NCBI RefSeq assembly: GCF_050269735.1
Contig: NZ_JBNNIX010000001.1
Location: forward strand, 124,001 to 188,000
Reading direction: 5' to 3'
Source: Paenisporosarcina sp050269735
Lineage (GTDB): Bacteria > Bacillota > Bacilli > Bacillales_A > Planococcaceae
DNA: 64,000 nt
Under the pieces are notes generated by a model. The model did no database searches, was not told where the DNA came from, and worked only from the letters and a program-made list of their open reading frames with translations. The first letter of the stretch is position 1. The number at the start of each line of letters is the position of its first letter. Shown piece after piece: positions 1 through 9,080 of the stretch. The translations under genes were made by a program, and so were the position numbers.

Positions 1-123
1 GAAGTCTCTATTTATCAAAACAAACACCATTATTACCAAGTGCCGCAGCTTGCACAACAAGACACGATGGCCATTGTGAATTCTTACGCACCATCTTCTA
101 TCCAACACGCGGGAACTCATTAA
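1..123 (+). CDS. 3' end of an unrecognised gene (partial)
   Basis: Frame 1 is open from the window edge and ends at TAA 121-123, leaving 40 C-terminal residues that finish PSSIQHAGTH. A clear intrinsic terminator follows 16 bases later, which supports a real gene end. The fragment is rich in His, Gln and Tyr and has no motif I recognise, so no function is proposed. Confidence 0.6.
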   Translation, partial: EVSIYQNKHHYYQVPQLAQQDTMAIVNSYAPSSIQHAGTH

Positions 124-138
124 TAAGATTAAAAAGGT

Positions 139-168
139 GGACCAGACCAAAGTATCTGGTCCTTTTTT
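139..168 (+). terminator. Intrinsic terminator of the edge gene
   Basis: Perfect 8-bp stem GGACCAGA/TCTGGTCC with an 8-nt loop, followed by six T. Confidence 0.9.
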
Positions 169-401
169 ATTGGGTCTGTTAAAACATAATGCAAAATGTT
201 GTTTATCATACATTTGTGCTAGTCGTATATTCCACATGAGTCAACAAAATTATGTTATTTAAAGTAATAATGGACGGATGTTGCAAGAGTATATTCTTTT
301 AACGCATAAACTAACAATATTAAGACATTGTAAAAGATATAAAATTTATATTTACAAGTTGTTTTTATGGGAGTACTATAATCTTCAGTTTCATATTTCT
401 A

Positions 402-545
402 AATCGCTTAATCCATTTGGAACGGGGGACCCACTTATCGTGGCTATCTCAGCCGCTTGGGGTGAATCCTACTAATGTAGGTAGGGCTACTCTTTTAGCC
501 CAAACCCGACAGCTAACTCCGTAAGCGTCATGAGAGAGAAATACG
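402..545 (+). promoter_or_regulatory. c-di-AMP riboswitch (ydaO/yuaA class) upstream of kimA
   Basis: The stretch contains the class hallmarks in order: GGAACGGGGGACCCA near 419, GGGGTGAATCC near 459, a TAGGTAGGG block, CCCGACAGCTAACTCCG near 505, then GAGAGA. It is followed by a strong terminator and then by a KimA-type potassium importer, the classical target. High c-di-AMP should stabilise the aptamer and let the terminator form, switching the gene off. Confidence 0.93.
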
Positions 546-564
546 AACTAGTGAGAATGCTATA

Positions 565-606
565 AGCCCACTAGGCTATTTCCCTATGCCTAGTGGGCTA
601 TTTTGT
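565..606 (+). terminator. Riboswitch expression-platform terminator
   Basis: Perfect 12-bp stem AGCCCACTAGGC/GCCTAGTGGGCT followed by ATTTTGTTGTT. It lies between the c-di-AMP aptamer and the kimA start. Confidence 0.9.
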
Positions 607-680
607 TGTTCTTTTACAGGAATTCGCAGTGCATCCAAGGCTGTCCAAACGACGGCTCATCAAAGAAAGAAGTGGAAAAC

Positions 681-2507
681 ATGTTGTCGGCAGTAAAAAG
701 ATTTTTAATCGGTCGTCCATTAAAATCATCTGAGTTAGGTGATCAAAAGCTTAACAAAACAAAAGCTTTAGCCATCCTATCGTCAGATGCATTATCTTCT
801 GTAGCATATGGACCGGAACAGATTTTGATTGTATTGGCTACGGTAGGGGTAATCGCGTTTTGGTATTCGATTCCGATTGCAATAGGTGTCCTTGTTCTGT
901 TGTTGGCACTTATTTTATCATATAGACAAATTATTTTTGCTTATCCACGTGGCGGTGGCGCCTATGTTGTGGCGAAAGAGAATCTTGGTGAAAATGCAGG
1001 GTTGATAGCAGGCGGCTCGCTGTTGGTGGATTATATCCTGACGGTTGCAGTAAGTGTCTCGGCAGGTACCGATGCCATTACTTCCGCAATCCCAAGCCTG
1101 CACGATCATAATGTGGCCATTGCAAGTGTACTCGTTATCTTTGTTACCATCTTGAATTTAAGAGGTATTACCGAATCGGCGTCCATACTAGCGTATCCAG
1201 TCTATTTGTTTGTTATCGCTTTATTTATTCTGATTGGCGTGGGTCTTTTCAACATTATTACGGGAAATGTGTCACCTGATTTGCATGCACCTCTAGGTAC
1301 ACCTGTTGCGGGTCTCACTTTATTCCTATTGCTCAGAGCATTCGCATCCGGAAGTTCTGCATTAACCGGGGTTGAAGCCATTTCGAACTCAATTCCAAAC
1401 TTTAAAAACCCAGCAGCAAAAAATGCAGCAAAAACGTTAGTAATGATGGGTTCATTGCTCGCTTTGTTATTCACCGGAATTGTCTTTCTGGCTTATTACT
1501 ACGGAATATCTCCCAAAGTGGAGGAAACTGTGATTTCACAAATGGCTTCCGAGATTTTTGGGCGAAACTACATGTATTATTTCATACAAGGTACGACTGC
1601 CTTGATCCTGGTCCTTGCAGCTAATACAGGATATTCAGCTTTTCCGCTTTTGGCATTCAGCCTGTCGAATGATAAATACATTCCAAGCATGTTCAAAATG
1701 AGAGGCGATCGATTGGGCTATTCCAATGGGATTATCACACTTGGAATTACTTCCATCCTTCTCATCATTGTTTTCCAAGGACAAACGGAACAACTTATTC
1801 CGCTTTATGCAGTCGGAGTATTTATTCCATTTACGTTATCTCAAACAGGGATGCTCGTTAAATGGATGAGGGAAAAGCCAAAGGGTTGGATGGTCAAACT
1901 AATCACTAACTTTGTCGGGGCATTTATCAGCTTTGCGGTCATGATGATTTTCTTTATTACCAAATTCGGACAGGTTTGGGCGGTTCTAATCTTTTTGCCT
2001 CTGCTCGTATATATTTTCCATAAAATAAAGCAACATTATATTTCTGTTGGCGAACAGTTAAGTATATCTACTTGTGAACCTGCAATGCCAATAGAAGGAA
2101 ACGTCATTATTGTGCCGGTCGCAGGAATCACGCATGTAGTTGAAAACTCATTAAACTATGCCAAGTCACTTAAGCCGACACAAATTATTGCCGTATATGT
2201 ATCTTTTGAGAGAAAAGATGAACATATTTTCCAAGAAAAGTGGAAAAAATTCCAGCCTGATGTTCGGCTTGTTACTTTGCATTCTCAATATAGGAGTATT
2301 ACCCAACCATTGGGGAAATTTATTCGTACGGTGGAATATAAGGCAAATGAATCAAACCATCGTGTAACCGTCTTGATTCCTCAGTTTATCCCGAAAAAAG
2401 GGTGGCATAATATCCTTCACAATCAGTCAAGTTTACTGATCAGAGCCATCCTGCTATATCGCAGAGATGTTGTTGTAACTACAGTTCCTTATCGTTTCAA
2501 GAAGTAA
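681..2507 (+). CDS. kimA: KimA-type high-affinity potassium importer (APC superfamily)
   Basis: The protein has 608 residues, the length expected of Bacillus KimA (YdaO). About twelve hydrophobic segments occupy residues 1-460. A cytosolic C-terminal universal-stress-like domain begins near VIIVPVAGITHVV, and KimA family members bind c-di-AMP in this region. I chose ATG 681 (MLSAVKRFLIGRPLKS) because it matches the family N-terminus. An upstream in-frame ATG at 603 would lie inside the terminator. It is expected to import K+ with protons when potassium is scarce. Both the riboswitch and the C-terminal domain point to double control by c-di-AMP. A bidirectional terminator follows. Confidence 0.93.
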   Translation: MLSAVKRFLIGRPLKSSELGDQKLNKTKALAILSSDALSSVAYGPEQILIVLATVGVIAFWYSIPIAIGVLVLLLALILSYRQIIFAYPRGGGAYVVAKENLGENAGLIAGGSLLVDYILTVAVSVSAGTDAITSAIPSLHDHNVAIASVLVIFVTILNLRGITESASILAYPVYLFVIALFILIGVGLFNIITGNVSPDLHAPLGTPVAGLTLFLLLRAFASGSSALTGVEAISNSIPNFKNPAAKNAAKTLVMMGSLLALLFTGIVFLAYYYGISPKVEETVISQMASEIFGRNYMYYFIQGTTALILVLAANTGYSAFPLLAFSLSNDKYIPSMFKMRGDRLGYSNGIITLGITSILLIIVFQGQTEQLIPLYAVGVFIPFTLSQTGMLVKWMREKPKGWMVKLITNFVGAFISFAVMMIFFITKFGQVWAVLIFLPLLVYIFHKIKQHYISVGEQLSISTCEPAMPIEGNVIIVPVAGITHVVENSLNYAKSLKPTQIIAVYVSFERKDEHIFQEKWKKFQPDVRLVTLHSQYRSITQPLGKFIRTVEYKANESNHRVTVLIPQFIPKKGWHNILHNQSSLLIRAILLYRRDVVVTTVPYRFKK

Positions 2508-2533
2508 TATAGAAATATAGATAACTACTGCAA

Positions 2534-2577
2534 AAAAATGCATCCATCCAAGAATTTAAAGTGATGGATGCATTTTT
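2534..2577. terminator. Bidirectional terminator between kimA and the cupin gene
   Basis: Stem AAAAATGCATCCATC/GATGGATGCATTTTT with a 14-nt loop. Its A and T flanks serve both convergent genes. Confidence 0.88.
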
Positions 2578-2597
2578 AAAATGCTTCAAGATATTAG

Positions 2598-3104
2598 CTA
2601 TTCAAGTATCCATCGATCAATCACTTGTCCGTAATTCCCGAATACGGGATCCATTGAAGGAGCGGCAACTTGGTTAATTTCATTTATAACATGAGGTCTT
2701 TCATTGGATTGACCTGTTTTAAGGTTGTATTCTTTACCCTCGGCGTATGCTCCAACAACTTCGAAGTCTGCACTGCCCTTAATTTTTTTATGCCCCGTAC
2801 CTGCAGGCAAAACCAAAACATCCCCTGTCCTAACTTCAACTGTTTCCCCGTTTTTACCCCCTAGTCTTAATATGGCAGATCCAGAGCGCACGCCTAAAAC
2901 TTCGTGTGCATTGCTATGGTAATGATGATAGTCAAACACGCCATCAACCCAACTGTTTCGCCAATTATTCAATCTGAAAGTCGGTTCTATTTCTTGTGGA
3001 TGCTGCTTGAAAACGCCGGGATATAAGATTACTGGTAATTCTGGATTATTTGGAATAGTGCCATCATCTTCGAACTTAAATAGTTTATAAGTAGAATTAA
3101 TCAC
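2598..3104 (-). CDS. Cupin-domain protein (YjlB-like)
   Basis: A 168-residue single-domain cupin. Metal-site motif 1 is HYHSNAHEVLGV near residues 62-73 and motif 2 is GDVLVLPAGTGHK near residues 96-108. Length and sequence resemble Bacillus YjlB, whose role is not established. The start is GTG 3104, preceded by GGGAGGAG at six bases. It is transcribed divergently from the flavoprotein at 3255 across a 150-bp gap, so the two may share control. The substrate is unknown. Confidence 0.8.
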   Translation of the reverse strand: MINSTYKLFKFEDDGTIPNNPELPVILYPGVFKQHPQEIEPTFRLNNWRNSWVDGVFDYHHYHSNAHEVLGVRSGSAILRLGGKNGETVEVRTGDVLVLPAGTGHKKIKGSADFEVVGAYAEGKEYNLKTGQSNERPHVINEINQVAAPSMDPVFGNYGQVIDRWILE

Positions 3105-3254
3105 AATTACTCCTCCCTTTTGGTGCTGTTAATAGCATAACTACCCGTTTGAACAAAAAATAATCTTTCGGTTTGATTGAATCCAAAGAAGGAAAGATTA
3201 TAAGTATAAATCGGGAAATACGTTACTAGAATAGTTATATTTAGGAGGAAGAGA

Positions 3255-4163
3255 ATGATAGATTGCACAGTAGTAGGTGGAGGTCCAGCAGGATTAAATG
3301 CCACTCTAGTATTAGGAAGAGCAAGAAGAAATGTAGTGTTAGTCGATAGTAATGAAGCACGCAATAAAATAACGGACGCCTCTCACGGTTTTATCACGAG
3401 AGATGGCGTAAAACCAGCAGAATTCAGAGCGATTGCCCATCAAGAGTTCAGTCGGTACCCAACTATCCAGACTTTGAAAGACAAAGTGGTGGAAATTACG
3501 AAAGAGAAGATTGGATTCTTAGTAAAAACTGAAATGAAAAAACAATGGACTACTCGTAAAGTCATTCTGGCCACGGGGGTGAAAGAGAAATTTCCAAATA
3601 TCCCAAATCTGCGAGATTTTTATGGTACAAGTATTTTCAATTGTCCGTATTGCGATGGTTGGGAAGTACGAGATCAACCACTCGCCTTGTTTGGAAGGAT
3701 TGATTACACCCTTCACACCGCCAAGATATTACGAAATTGGTCTCAAGATCTCGTCCTATTTACGAATGGGGAAGAATTGACGAAAAGCCAATCGAAAGAA
3801 ATACAAAAAAATGAGCTTAGGGCTGAGACAAGTCCGATTCGTCTTTTAATCGGAAAAGAAGGAAAGCTCCAAAAAATAGAGTTGGAAAATGGTAACACCA
3901 TAGAACGCATGGCTGGTTTTATTACACCAGAGCTCGAACAGGCAAGTGAGTTAGGTACTCGCCTTGGAGTTAAATTAAATGATACTGGTGGCCATCATTC
4001 GGACGAGGTAGGAAAAACGAAGATCCATGGCCTGTTTGTTGCCGGAGAAGCGTCTAACGTTTACCCAGCACAATTAATCATAGCGGCTGCTAGTGGGGCG
4101 GAAGCTGCGATGGCGGTGAATGTAGAGTTGACTCACGAGGGAATATTAGGAAGCGACAAATAA
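3255..4163 (+). CDS. NAD(P)/FAD-dependent oxidoreductase, thioredoxin-reductase-like
   Basis: A 302-residue two-nucleotide-domain flavoprotein. The N-terminal GGGPAGLNA Rossmann motif binds FAD. CPYCDGWE near residue 132 is a redox-active CxxC at the position used by thioredoxin reductases, and GLFVAGEAS near residue 260 is the second FAD motif. The usual GxGxxA NADPH-site motif is poor (ALFGRIDYTL), so it is a TrxB-like protein rather than TrxB itself. TTAGGAGG lies just before ATG 3255. Its electron partner is not apparent, and the divergent cupin is the only hint. Confidence 0.82.
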   Translation: MIDCTVVGGGPAGLNATLVLGRARRNVVLVDSNEARNKITDASHGFITRDGVKPAEFRAIAHQEFSRYPTIQTLKDKVVEITKEKIGFLVKTEMKKQWTTRKVILATGVKEKFPNIPNLRDFYGTSIFNCPYCDGWEVRDQPLALFGRIDYTLHTAKILRNWSQDLVLFTNGEELTKSQSKEIQKNELRAETSPIRLLIGKEGKLQKIELENGNTIERMAGFITPELEQASELGTRLGVKLNDTGGHHSDEVGKTKIHGLFVAGEASNVYPAQLIIAAASGAEAAMAVNVELTHEGILGSDK

Positions 4164-4707
4164 TATTGATGCACCTCCATTTGTAATTACTGGGGGTGAT
4201 TTTTAAATAGATAATAAATATAGAATTTTGATGTGCCGTGCACTAAGTATGGCAGGTGTTTTTAGAACCACTTTAAACATTAGAAATGAATGTTGCCTAT
4301 AGGATGCAATTAAAAGTTGTTCACTCGCTGTTCTTAAACACATCATCTAGTGGGAGAAGGTCATTATAAATTTCAGGTCACATTATAGCCTCATACTCGT
4401 AATAAAAGTAAGGCAGGGATCGCCACGAAGACTCCTGTGGGAATAGCTTGAGCTGAAGACCCCCATAGGTGGCTGAAGCCAAACCCACGGAATGCGAAGT
4501 GGCGGTCCCTGCCATTTTTTCATGGCGATTTTCGAGTATGTTAGTCAAAAATACCTATGTTTTGTTGAACTTTAAAATACTAGTGTTTTTCCTTAGTAAT
4601 ATAAACACCCTCAAATTGTAAAGAAATATCTTATGTTTTGTCATGAAACTGTAATGTTTAAATGTTATTTTATTTCTACAAACGAGAAATAAAGGAGAAC
4701 TACCAAC
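4164..4707. other. 540-bp gene-free stretch with one palindromic repeat element
   Basis: No ORF with a convincing start lies between the flavoprotein and the LysM gene. The stretch is AT-rich except for the GC-rich hairpin element listed at 4412-4519. The part after about 4550 is probably the promoter region of the LysM gene. I found no exact WalR box there. Confidence 0.7.
4412..4519. repeat. Dispersed palindromic repeat of Bacillaceae type
   Basis: Terminal inverted repeats GGCAGGGATCGCCAC (4412-4426) and GTGGCGGTCCCTGCC (4499-4513) pair over 15 positions with one G-U. They enclose GACTCCTGTGGGAATAGC and TGAAGACCCCC blocks typical of repeats scattered in many Bacillaceae genomes. A run of T follows, so it could also stop transcription. 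The GC content is far above the surroundings. Confidence 0.75.
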
Positions 4708-5268
4708 TTGAAAAAATTCAGTTTCGTGTTAAGTTTTGTACTAATGTTCCTCGTCGCTTTTGCCAATGATTCGGAAGCCGCTGCTTCTGTGCACACAGTT
4801 AAAAAAGGTGATACATTATATAAAATTTCCAGACAATATAACATTACAGTTTCTACATTAAAATCAATTAATAACCTAAAAACTGACGTGATTAAACCGA
4901 ACCAAAAAATCAAATTAAAAAAAGTTACTACTGCTGCCGCTAAGAAAAAAACGCCATCCCGTTCGAATACCACAGTTGTAAAAGAGTTCATGGTATCGAC
5001 AACTGCCTACACAGGGAATTGCCGAGGTTGTTCTGGCATTACGGCAACTGGTATTAATTTAAAAAAGAATCCAAACTTAAAAGTAATTTCTGTTGACCCA
5101 AGCGTTATTAAACTTGGAACAAAAGTATATGTTGAAGGCTACGGATACGCGATTGCAGGCGATACAGGTAGCTCAATTAAAGGAAATAAAATTGATTTGT
5201 TTATGCCAAACCAGACAAGTGCTTTAAAATGGGGACGCAAAACAGTTAAAATTAAAATTTTAAATTAA
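4708..5268 (+). CDS. Secreted LysM and 3D-domain cell-wall protein (YocH-like)
   Basis: A 186-residue secreted protein. A signal peptide covers about residues 1-24. One LysM peptidoglycan-binding domain (VHTVKKGDTLYKISRQYN) spans residues 30-74, followed by a basic Lys/Ala linker. A C-terminal 3D domain holds the three conserved Asp in VDPS, AGDTGSSIKG and KIDLFM. This architecture is that of Bacillus YocH-type murein-active proteins. The start is TTG 4708 with AAAGGAG nine bases upstream. It is a single gene with its own terminator. Confidence 0.88.
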   Translation: MKKFSFVLSFVLMFLVAFANDSEAAASVHTVKKGDTLYKISRQYNITVSTLKSINNLKTDVIKPNQKIKLKKVTTAAAKKKTPSRSNTTVVKEFMVSTTAYTGNCRGCSGITATGINLKKNPNLKVISVDPSVIKLGTKVYVEGYGYAIAGDTGSSIKGNKIDLFMPNQTSALKWGRKTVKIKILN

Positions 5269-5278
5269 ACTATGTATT

Positions 5279-5316
5279 AAAGCTTACTTGCCGATTAGGG
5301 CGGGTAAGCTTTTTTT
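5279..5316 (+). terminator. Terminator of the LysM-3D gene
   Basis: Stem AAGCTTACTTGCC/GGGCGGGTAAGCTT with G-U pairs, followed by seven T. Confidence 0.88.
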
Positions 5317-5375
5317 AGTTGATGGTGGATATCAAAAGTTTTAATGACACAAAGTTTACAAAGGAATGACAAAAC

Positions 5376-5404
5376 TTGCAGGAAAACCTGCATTTAGTTA
5401 CAAT
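5376..5404 (+). promoter_or_regulatory. SigA promoter with overlapping palindromic operator
   Basis: TTGCAG (5376-5381), a 17-bp spacer and TACAAT (5399-5404) form a good vegetative promoter for the RpiR-ABC operon. The perfect palindrome TGCAGGAAAACCTGCA (5377-5392) overlaps the -35 box. This is where an autorepressor would bind. Confidence 0.7.
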
Positions 5405-5448
5405 GAAGGAGTCAAACAGTTTGATTAATCGTTTCGGAGGGAATATTT

Positions 5449-6324
5449 ATGAAGGATTTACTGCATAAGATAGAAAATTCCTATAAGGATTTTTCTGCAG
5501 GGCAGAAAAGAATTGCAGATTTGTTTAAAGAAAATCAAATCTTGCTGGCTTTTTCTTCAGCTTCAGAGATTGGCAAAAAGGTAGAAGTTAGTGAATCAAC
5601 GGTGATCCGGTGGGCTCAGAAACTTGGATTTAAAGGATATGCGGAGTTCCAGCATGTAATACAAAAGAAACTTGCAGAGCGGCGTATTGAACAAGTAGAA
5701 GACCAAGATACAACCGAATACACGTCACAATCTATCGTGAAAAATTTGCTTGATGCAGATATAAAGAGCATTTCACAATTGAAGGAGACGTTGCAGGAAG
5801 AACAGTTACTTCAAGTTGTGGATTTGATAGGCTCAGCTAAGAGAATATATGTAACAAGCAACTTTTTCGATTTCGGTTTAGCTCATTCGTTTACCCATTG
5901 GATGAATAGGGTATTAGACAAAACAGAATTGTTAATGCAAGGAGACATGCAATATTACCATCAATTGTCCAAACTGACTGAAGATGATATCCTCATTGCC
6001 TTCGCTTTTCCACGTTACACAAAGAATGTGATGGAAACGTTACAAACGGCAAAAGAACAAGGTTCTACCGTTATTGTCATCACAGATCATGTTGATGCAC
6101 CTGTTGCCCCGTACGCGGATGAATTGCTGCTCGTACCGATTTCTACGACGCTAAGCATCGATTCCTACACGGCTGTACACGCCTTACTTACTTCAATCAT
6201 GCGCTTCATTTATGTGAAAGAGCACGAAAAGGTAAAACAAAACTTGGCAAGAATTGATGCCATGTACGAAAGAAAGGGTATTTTCACCCGAAATGAAACG
6301 ACCGAACTAACTGACGAAAAATAA
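5449..6324 (+). CDS. MurR/RpiR-family transcriptional regulator
   Basis: A 291-residue regulator. The N-terminal HTH_6 domain covers residues 1-77 and contains the recognition-helix region VSESTVIRWAQKLGFKGYAEF. A SIS domain covers about residues 125-265 (IYVTSNFF, VIVITDH). SIS domains usually sense phosphosugars. It is the first gene of an operon with a polar amino-acid-type ABC transporter that follows after 20 bases. The pairing suggests the transported compound or a derivative is the signal. A palindrome on its promoter is a candidate operator. The ligand is not known. Confidence 0.88.
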   Translation: MKDLLHKIENSYKDFSAGQKRIADLFKENQILLAFSSASEIGKKVEVSESTVIRWAQKLGFKGYAEFQHVIQKKLAERRIEQVEDQDTTEYTSQSIVKNLLDADIKSISQLKETLQEEQLLQVVDLIGSAKRIYVTSNFFDFGLAHSFTHWMNRVLDKTELLMQGDMQYYHQLSKLTEDDILIAFAFPRYTKNVMETLQTAKEQGSTVIVITDHVDAPVAPYADELLLVPISTTLSIDSYTAVHALLTSIMRFIYVKEHEKVKQNLARIDAMYERKGIFTRNETTELTDEK

Positions 6325-6344
6325 CAGCTAAGGGGAGATTTATT

Positions 6345-7151
6345 TTGAAAAAGAAATACTCGTTTTTAACTGCGCTTGCAGCTATAGCTATGCTTATTAC
6401 AGGTTGTGGAAGTGATGAATCAAAGTCTAATGGTGAAACTAGTTTGACTGAGGATGGAAAACTAACCTATGCATCCAGTGGATTATATAAGCCATTTAAC
6501 TACCAAGAAGGCGGTAAATTAACTGGTTTCGATGTGGAAATCGGTGCTGCTATCGCTGAAAAAATGGGGTTAGAACCTAACCCAGTTACGACTCCGTGGG
6601 AAACAATTATTCAATCCCTTAAAGGCAACAAGTTCGATGCGATCATCGGATCAATGGCCATTACAGATAAACGCTCAGAACAAGTAAGCTTCTCTGACCC
6701 ATACTATTACTCTGGGGGAATGATTTTTGTGCCAGCCAACAGTGATATATCTTCAGCAGAAGACTTAAAAGGCAAGCGCATTGGTGTGGTAGCACAAAGT
6801 ACTTACGATACAGCGGCTCAAAAATATAGTGATGACATCAAGTACTACAGCAGTGATGTTGTGGCATTGAAAGATTTAACGGTCAAAGGACGTTTAGATG
6901 CAGTAATTACTGCGGACGTTGTAGGATATGAAGCAATCGCTTCAGGAATGGAAATTAAAGAAGTAGGCGAACCGTTATGGATCGAACAAGCTGCAGTTGC
7001 CGTACGTCCGGAAGATGAAAAATTATTAAAAGACATTAATGCAGCAATTAAAGAAATGGTAGAAGATGGAACATATGAAGAGATTTCAAACAAATGGTTC
7101 AAACGTAATCTCCTTGATGTGGAATTGGAAGGAATAGAGATTTTAAAATAA
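6345..7151 (+). CDS. ABC transporter substrate-binding lipoprotein, polar amino acid type
   Basis: A 268-residue family 3 solute-binding protein. The signal peptide ends in the lipobox ITGC near residue 21. The bilobal fold shows LTYASSGLYKPFNY, GFDVEIGAAIA and the IGSMAITDKRSEQVSFSDPYY block characteristic of amino-acid binders. The start is TTG 6345 behind AGGGGAG. It is co-transcribed with the RpiR regulator upstream and the permease and ATPase downstream. The ligand cannot be read from sequence, and polar amino acids or derivatives are likely. Confidence 0.88.
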   Translation: MKKKYSFLTALAAIAMLITGCGSDESKSNGETSLTEDGKLTYASSGLYKPFNYQEGGKLTGFDVEIGAAIAEKMGLEPNPVTTPWETIIQSLKGNKFDAIIGSMAITDKRSEQVSFSDPYYYSGGMIFVPANSDISSAEDLKGKRIGVVAQSTYDTAAQKYSDDIKYYSSDVVALKDLTVKGRLDAVITADVVGYEAIASGMEIKEVGEPLWIEQAAVAVRPEDEKLLKDINAAIKEMVEDGTYEEISNKWFKRNLLDVELEGIEILK

Positions 7152-7181
7152 TTCACATCACATGTATGAAAGGAGACGACC

Positions 7182-7844
7182 ATGGAATTATTGAACACAG
7201 TATTTGAAGTTTTCATGCGAACTTATCCAGGCTTCCTCGAAGCTGCGCTAATGACATTAAAAATCACGGCTGTTGCACTTGTGTTAGGGTCAATTCTAGG
7301 ATTAGTTTTTGCATTGATGAAAATATCACGCTCAAAGATTTTGCAAACAATTGCTAATGTATATATTACAATTATCCGAGGTACGCCTTTAATTGTACAA
7401 ATCATGTTCCTATATTTCGGGATAACTGAAATTATCACCCTGTCTGGTTTTTGGGCAGGAGCCATCGCACTAGGTATTCATAATGGTGCCTACATTGCGG
7501 AAATTTTCCGTGGCGCTATTCAAGGGATTGATCGCGGTCAACGCGAAGCTAGTAGCTCCCTTGGGATGACCAGAGCGCAGAGTATGCGACGCATCATTTT
7601 CCCGCAAGCTTTGAAACGCTCGATTCCACCTCTTGGCAATCAGTTCATCATTACTTTGAAAGATTCTTCATTGGTTTATATCATCAGTGTGCAGGAACTG
7701 TTTGCCCTGGCAAACAGAGAAGCGGCCCAGTCTTATCAACCACTGGAAACCTTTTTAGTAGTTGGAGTTTACTATCTAATCTTGGTTATGATCTTCACAT
7801 ATTTACTGAAACTTTATGAAAACAAATTGAATGTCGACAAATAA
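7182..7844 (+). CDS. Amino-acid ABC transporter permease
   Basis: A 220-residue HisM/GlnP-type permease with about five membrane spans. The cytoplasmic coupling loop EASSSLGMTRAQSMRRIIFPQALKR contains the EAA motif that docks on the ATPase. ATG 7182 follows GAAAGGAG. It is the third gene of the operon, between the binding protein and the ATPase. A single permease gene implies a homodimeric channel. Confidence 0.92.
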   Translation: MELLNTVFEVFMRTYPGFLEAALMTLKITAVALVLGSILGLVFALMKISRSKILQTIANVYITIIRGTPLIVQIMFLYFGITEIITLSGFWAGAIALGIHNGAYIAEIFRGAIQGIDRGQREASSSLGMTRAQSMRRIIFPQALKRSIPPLGNQFIITLKDSSLVYIISVQELFALANREAAQSYQPLETFLVVGVYYLILVMIFTYLLKLYENKLNVDK

Positions 7845-7859
7845 GAAGGAGGAGATCAA

Positions 7860-8582
7860 ATGTTAAAAGGGACAAATATCCATAAGTCGTTTGGCGATTT
7901 GGAAGTTTTGAAAGGCATTGATCTGGAAGTCGCTCCTTCGGAAGTGGTCGTCCTGGTCGGGGTCAGTGGATCTGGTAAAAGTACGCTTTTAAGATGTTTC
8001 AATTTTCTTGAACGAATCAATAAAGGGACCATCGAAGTGGATGGACAAGTGGTGGATCCCAAGAAACATAAATTATCAAAAATCCGTGCTGAAGTCGGCA
8101 TGGTTTTCCAACATTTCAACCTGTTCCCGCATATGACGGTGCTTGAAAATGTTATCGAAGCACCCATGATTGTGAAAAAGATGAAAAAAGAGGATGCTGT
8201 TGCCTTGGCTAAAGGTTTACTTGAAAAAGTAGGTTTGGCTGACAAAGCAGATGTTTACCCAAGTAAGCTATCTGGTGGACAAAAACAACGTGTGGCAATT
8301 GCACGTTCACTCGCAATGGAACCTAAAGTTCTTTTGTTTGATGAACCAACATCAGCGCTTGATCCTGAGCTTGTAGGGGAAGTGCTGAGTGTTATGCAGC
8401 AACTAGCACAAGAAGGCATGACGATGGTTGTGGTGACACATGAAATGAAGTTTGCGCGTGAAGTGGCAGACCGTGTCATTATGCTGGATGAAGGTCGGAT
8501 TATTGAGTCTGCAGATCCAGTTACTTTCTTTGAAAATCCGAGTCACGAACGTACTAAACAATTTATTCAATTAGTCGATTAA
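7860..8582 (+). CDS. Amino-acid ABC transporter ATP-binding protein
   Basis: A 240-residue GlnQ/ArtM-type ATPase. Walker A is GVSGSGKST (residues 35-43), the Q-loop lies in MVFQHFNLF, the signature is LSGGQKQR, Walker B is LLFDEPTSALD, and the switch His is in VVTHEM. The start follows AAGGAGGAG. It is the last gene of the RpiR-ABC operon and is followed by a strong terminator. Confidence 0.93.
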   Translation: MLKGTNIHKSFGDLEVLKGIDLEVAPSEVVVLVGVSGSGKSTLLRCFNFLERINKGTIEVDGQVVDPKKHKLSKIRAEVGMVFQHFNLFPHMTVLENVIEAPMIVKKMKKEDAVALAKGLLEKVGLADKADVYPSKLSGGQKQRVAIARSLAMEPKVLLFDEPTSALDPELVGEVLSVMQQLAQEGMTMVVVTHEMKFAREVADRVIMLDEGRIIESADPVTFFENPSHERTKQFIQLVD

Positions 8583-8587
8583 ATGGA

Positions 8588-8629
8588 AAAAACCCCGATG
8601 ATCAGTTTAAGCTGGTCATCGGGGTTTTT
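8588..8629. terminator. Terminator after the RpiR-ABC operon
   Basis: Stem AACCCCGATGATCAG/CTGGTCATCGGGGTT with one G-U and a 6-nt loop. A-rich and T-rich flanks allow use from either side. Confidence 0.9.
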
Positions 8630-8723
8630 GTATGGGGATAAAAAGAGGAGTATCTGTTCGGGAATCGTCTGACAGTCAACCCCACATTTGGACTTTACAT
8701 CAGAACGAATAAAAATGTTCGGT

Positions 8724-9080
8724 TTATCGGCGACCGAAGCCGTATGGGTTCATTCCACCAAAAGGCATTTGGTTTTGGTTCGGAGGAACAACAATATTTT
8801 GAGTAATTTCACGGTAATAAGTTTTAGGTACGTCAACAATGTGTTGTCTGTTGCAAGTAATTAAAGGTTGAATATAAGGAACTTCACGTTTCACATACGA
8901 GTTAGTATAACGGCATAAAGGAGGACATACAACTGGTTGAACACCTGGTTGCATACCTGGTTGCATATTCGGTGGCATGTTTGGTTGAGCACCTACTTGC
9001 ATATTTGGTTGCATACCTTGAACACCTTGAAAACCTTGACGTCCACAACCACAGTTTGATCCTGGCATATTGCGATACAT
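8724..9080 (-). CDS. CotD-family spore coat protein (probable)
   Basis: A 118-residue low-complexity protein. An N-terminal Cys/Gly segment (SNCGCGRQG) leads into a degenerate MQPN/MQPG/VQP repeat at residues 24-48. The conserved part reads REVPYIQPLITCNRQHIVDVPKTYY in two pieces and resembles CotD-type coat proteins. The C-terminus is Gly/Phe/Asn-rich. ATG 9080 has GGAGGTG ten bases upstream. No partner gene lies in the same direction, as is usual for coat genes. The family assignment is from memory of the motif and is moderately secure. Confidence 0.65.
   Translation of the reverse strand: MYRNMPGSNCGCGRQGFQGVQGMQPNMQVGAQPNMPPNMQPGMQPGVQPVVCPPLCRYTNSYVKREVPYIQPLITCNRQHIVDVPKTYYREITQNIVVPPNQNQMPFGGMNPYGFGRR

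Noticed and set aside
278..475. 65-codon ORF upstream of kimA
   Set aside because: It runs into the c-di-AMP aptamer and has no ribosome site.
4630..4680. WalR box upstream of the LysM-3D gene
   Set aside because: TGTAAT and TGTTAT are present but 13 bp apart instead of the 11 required for TGTWAH-N5-TGTWAH.
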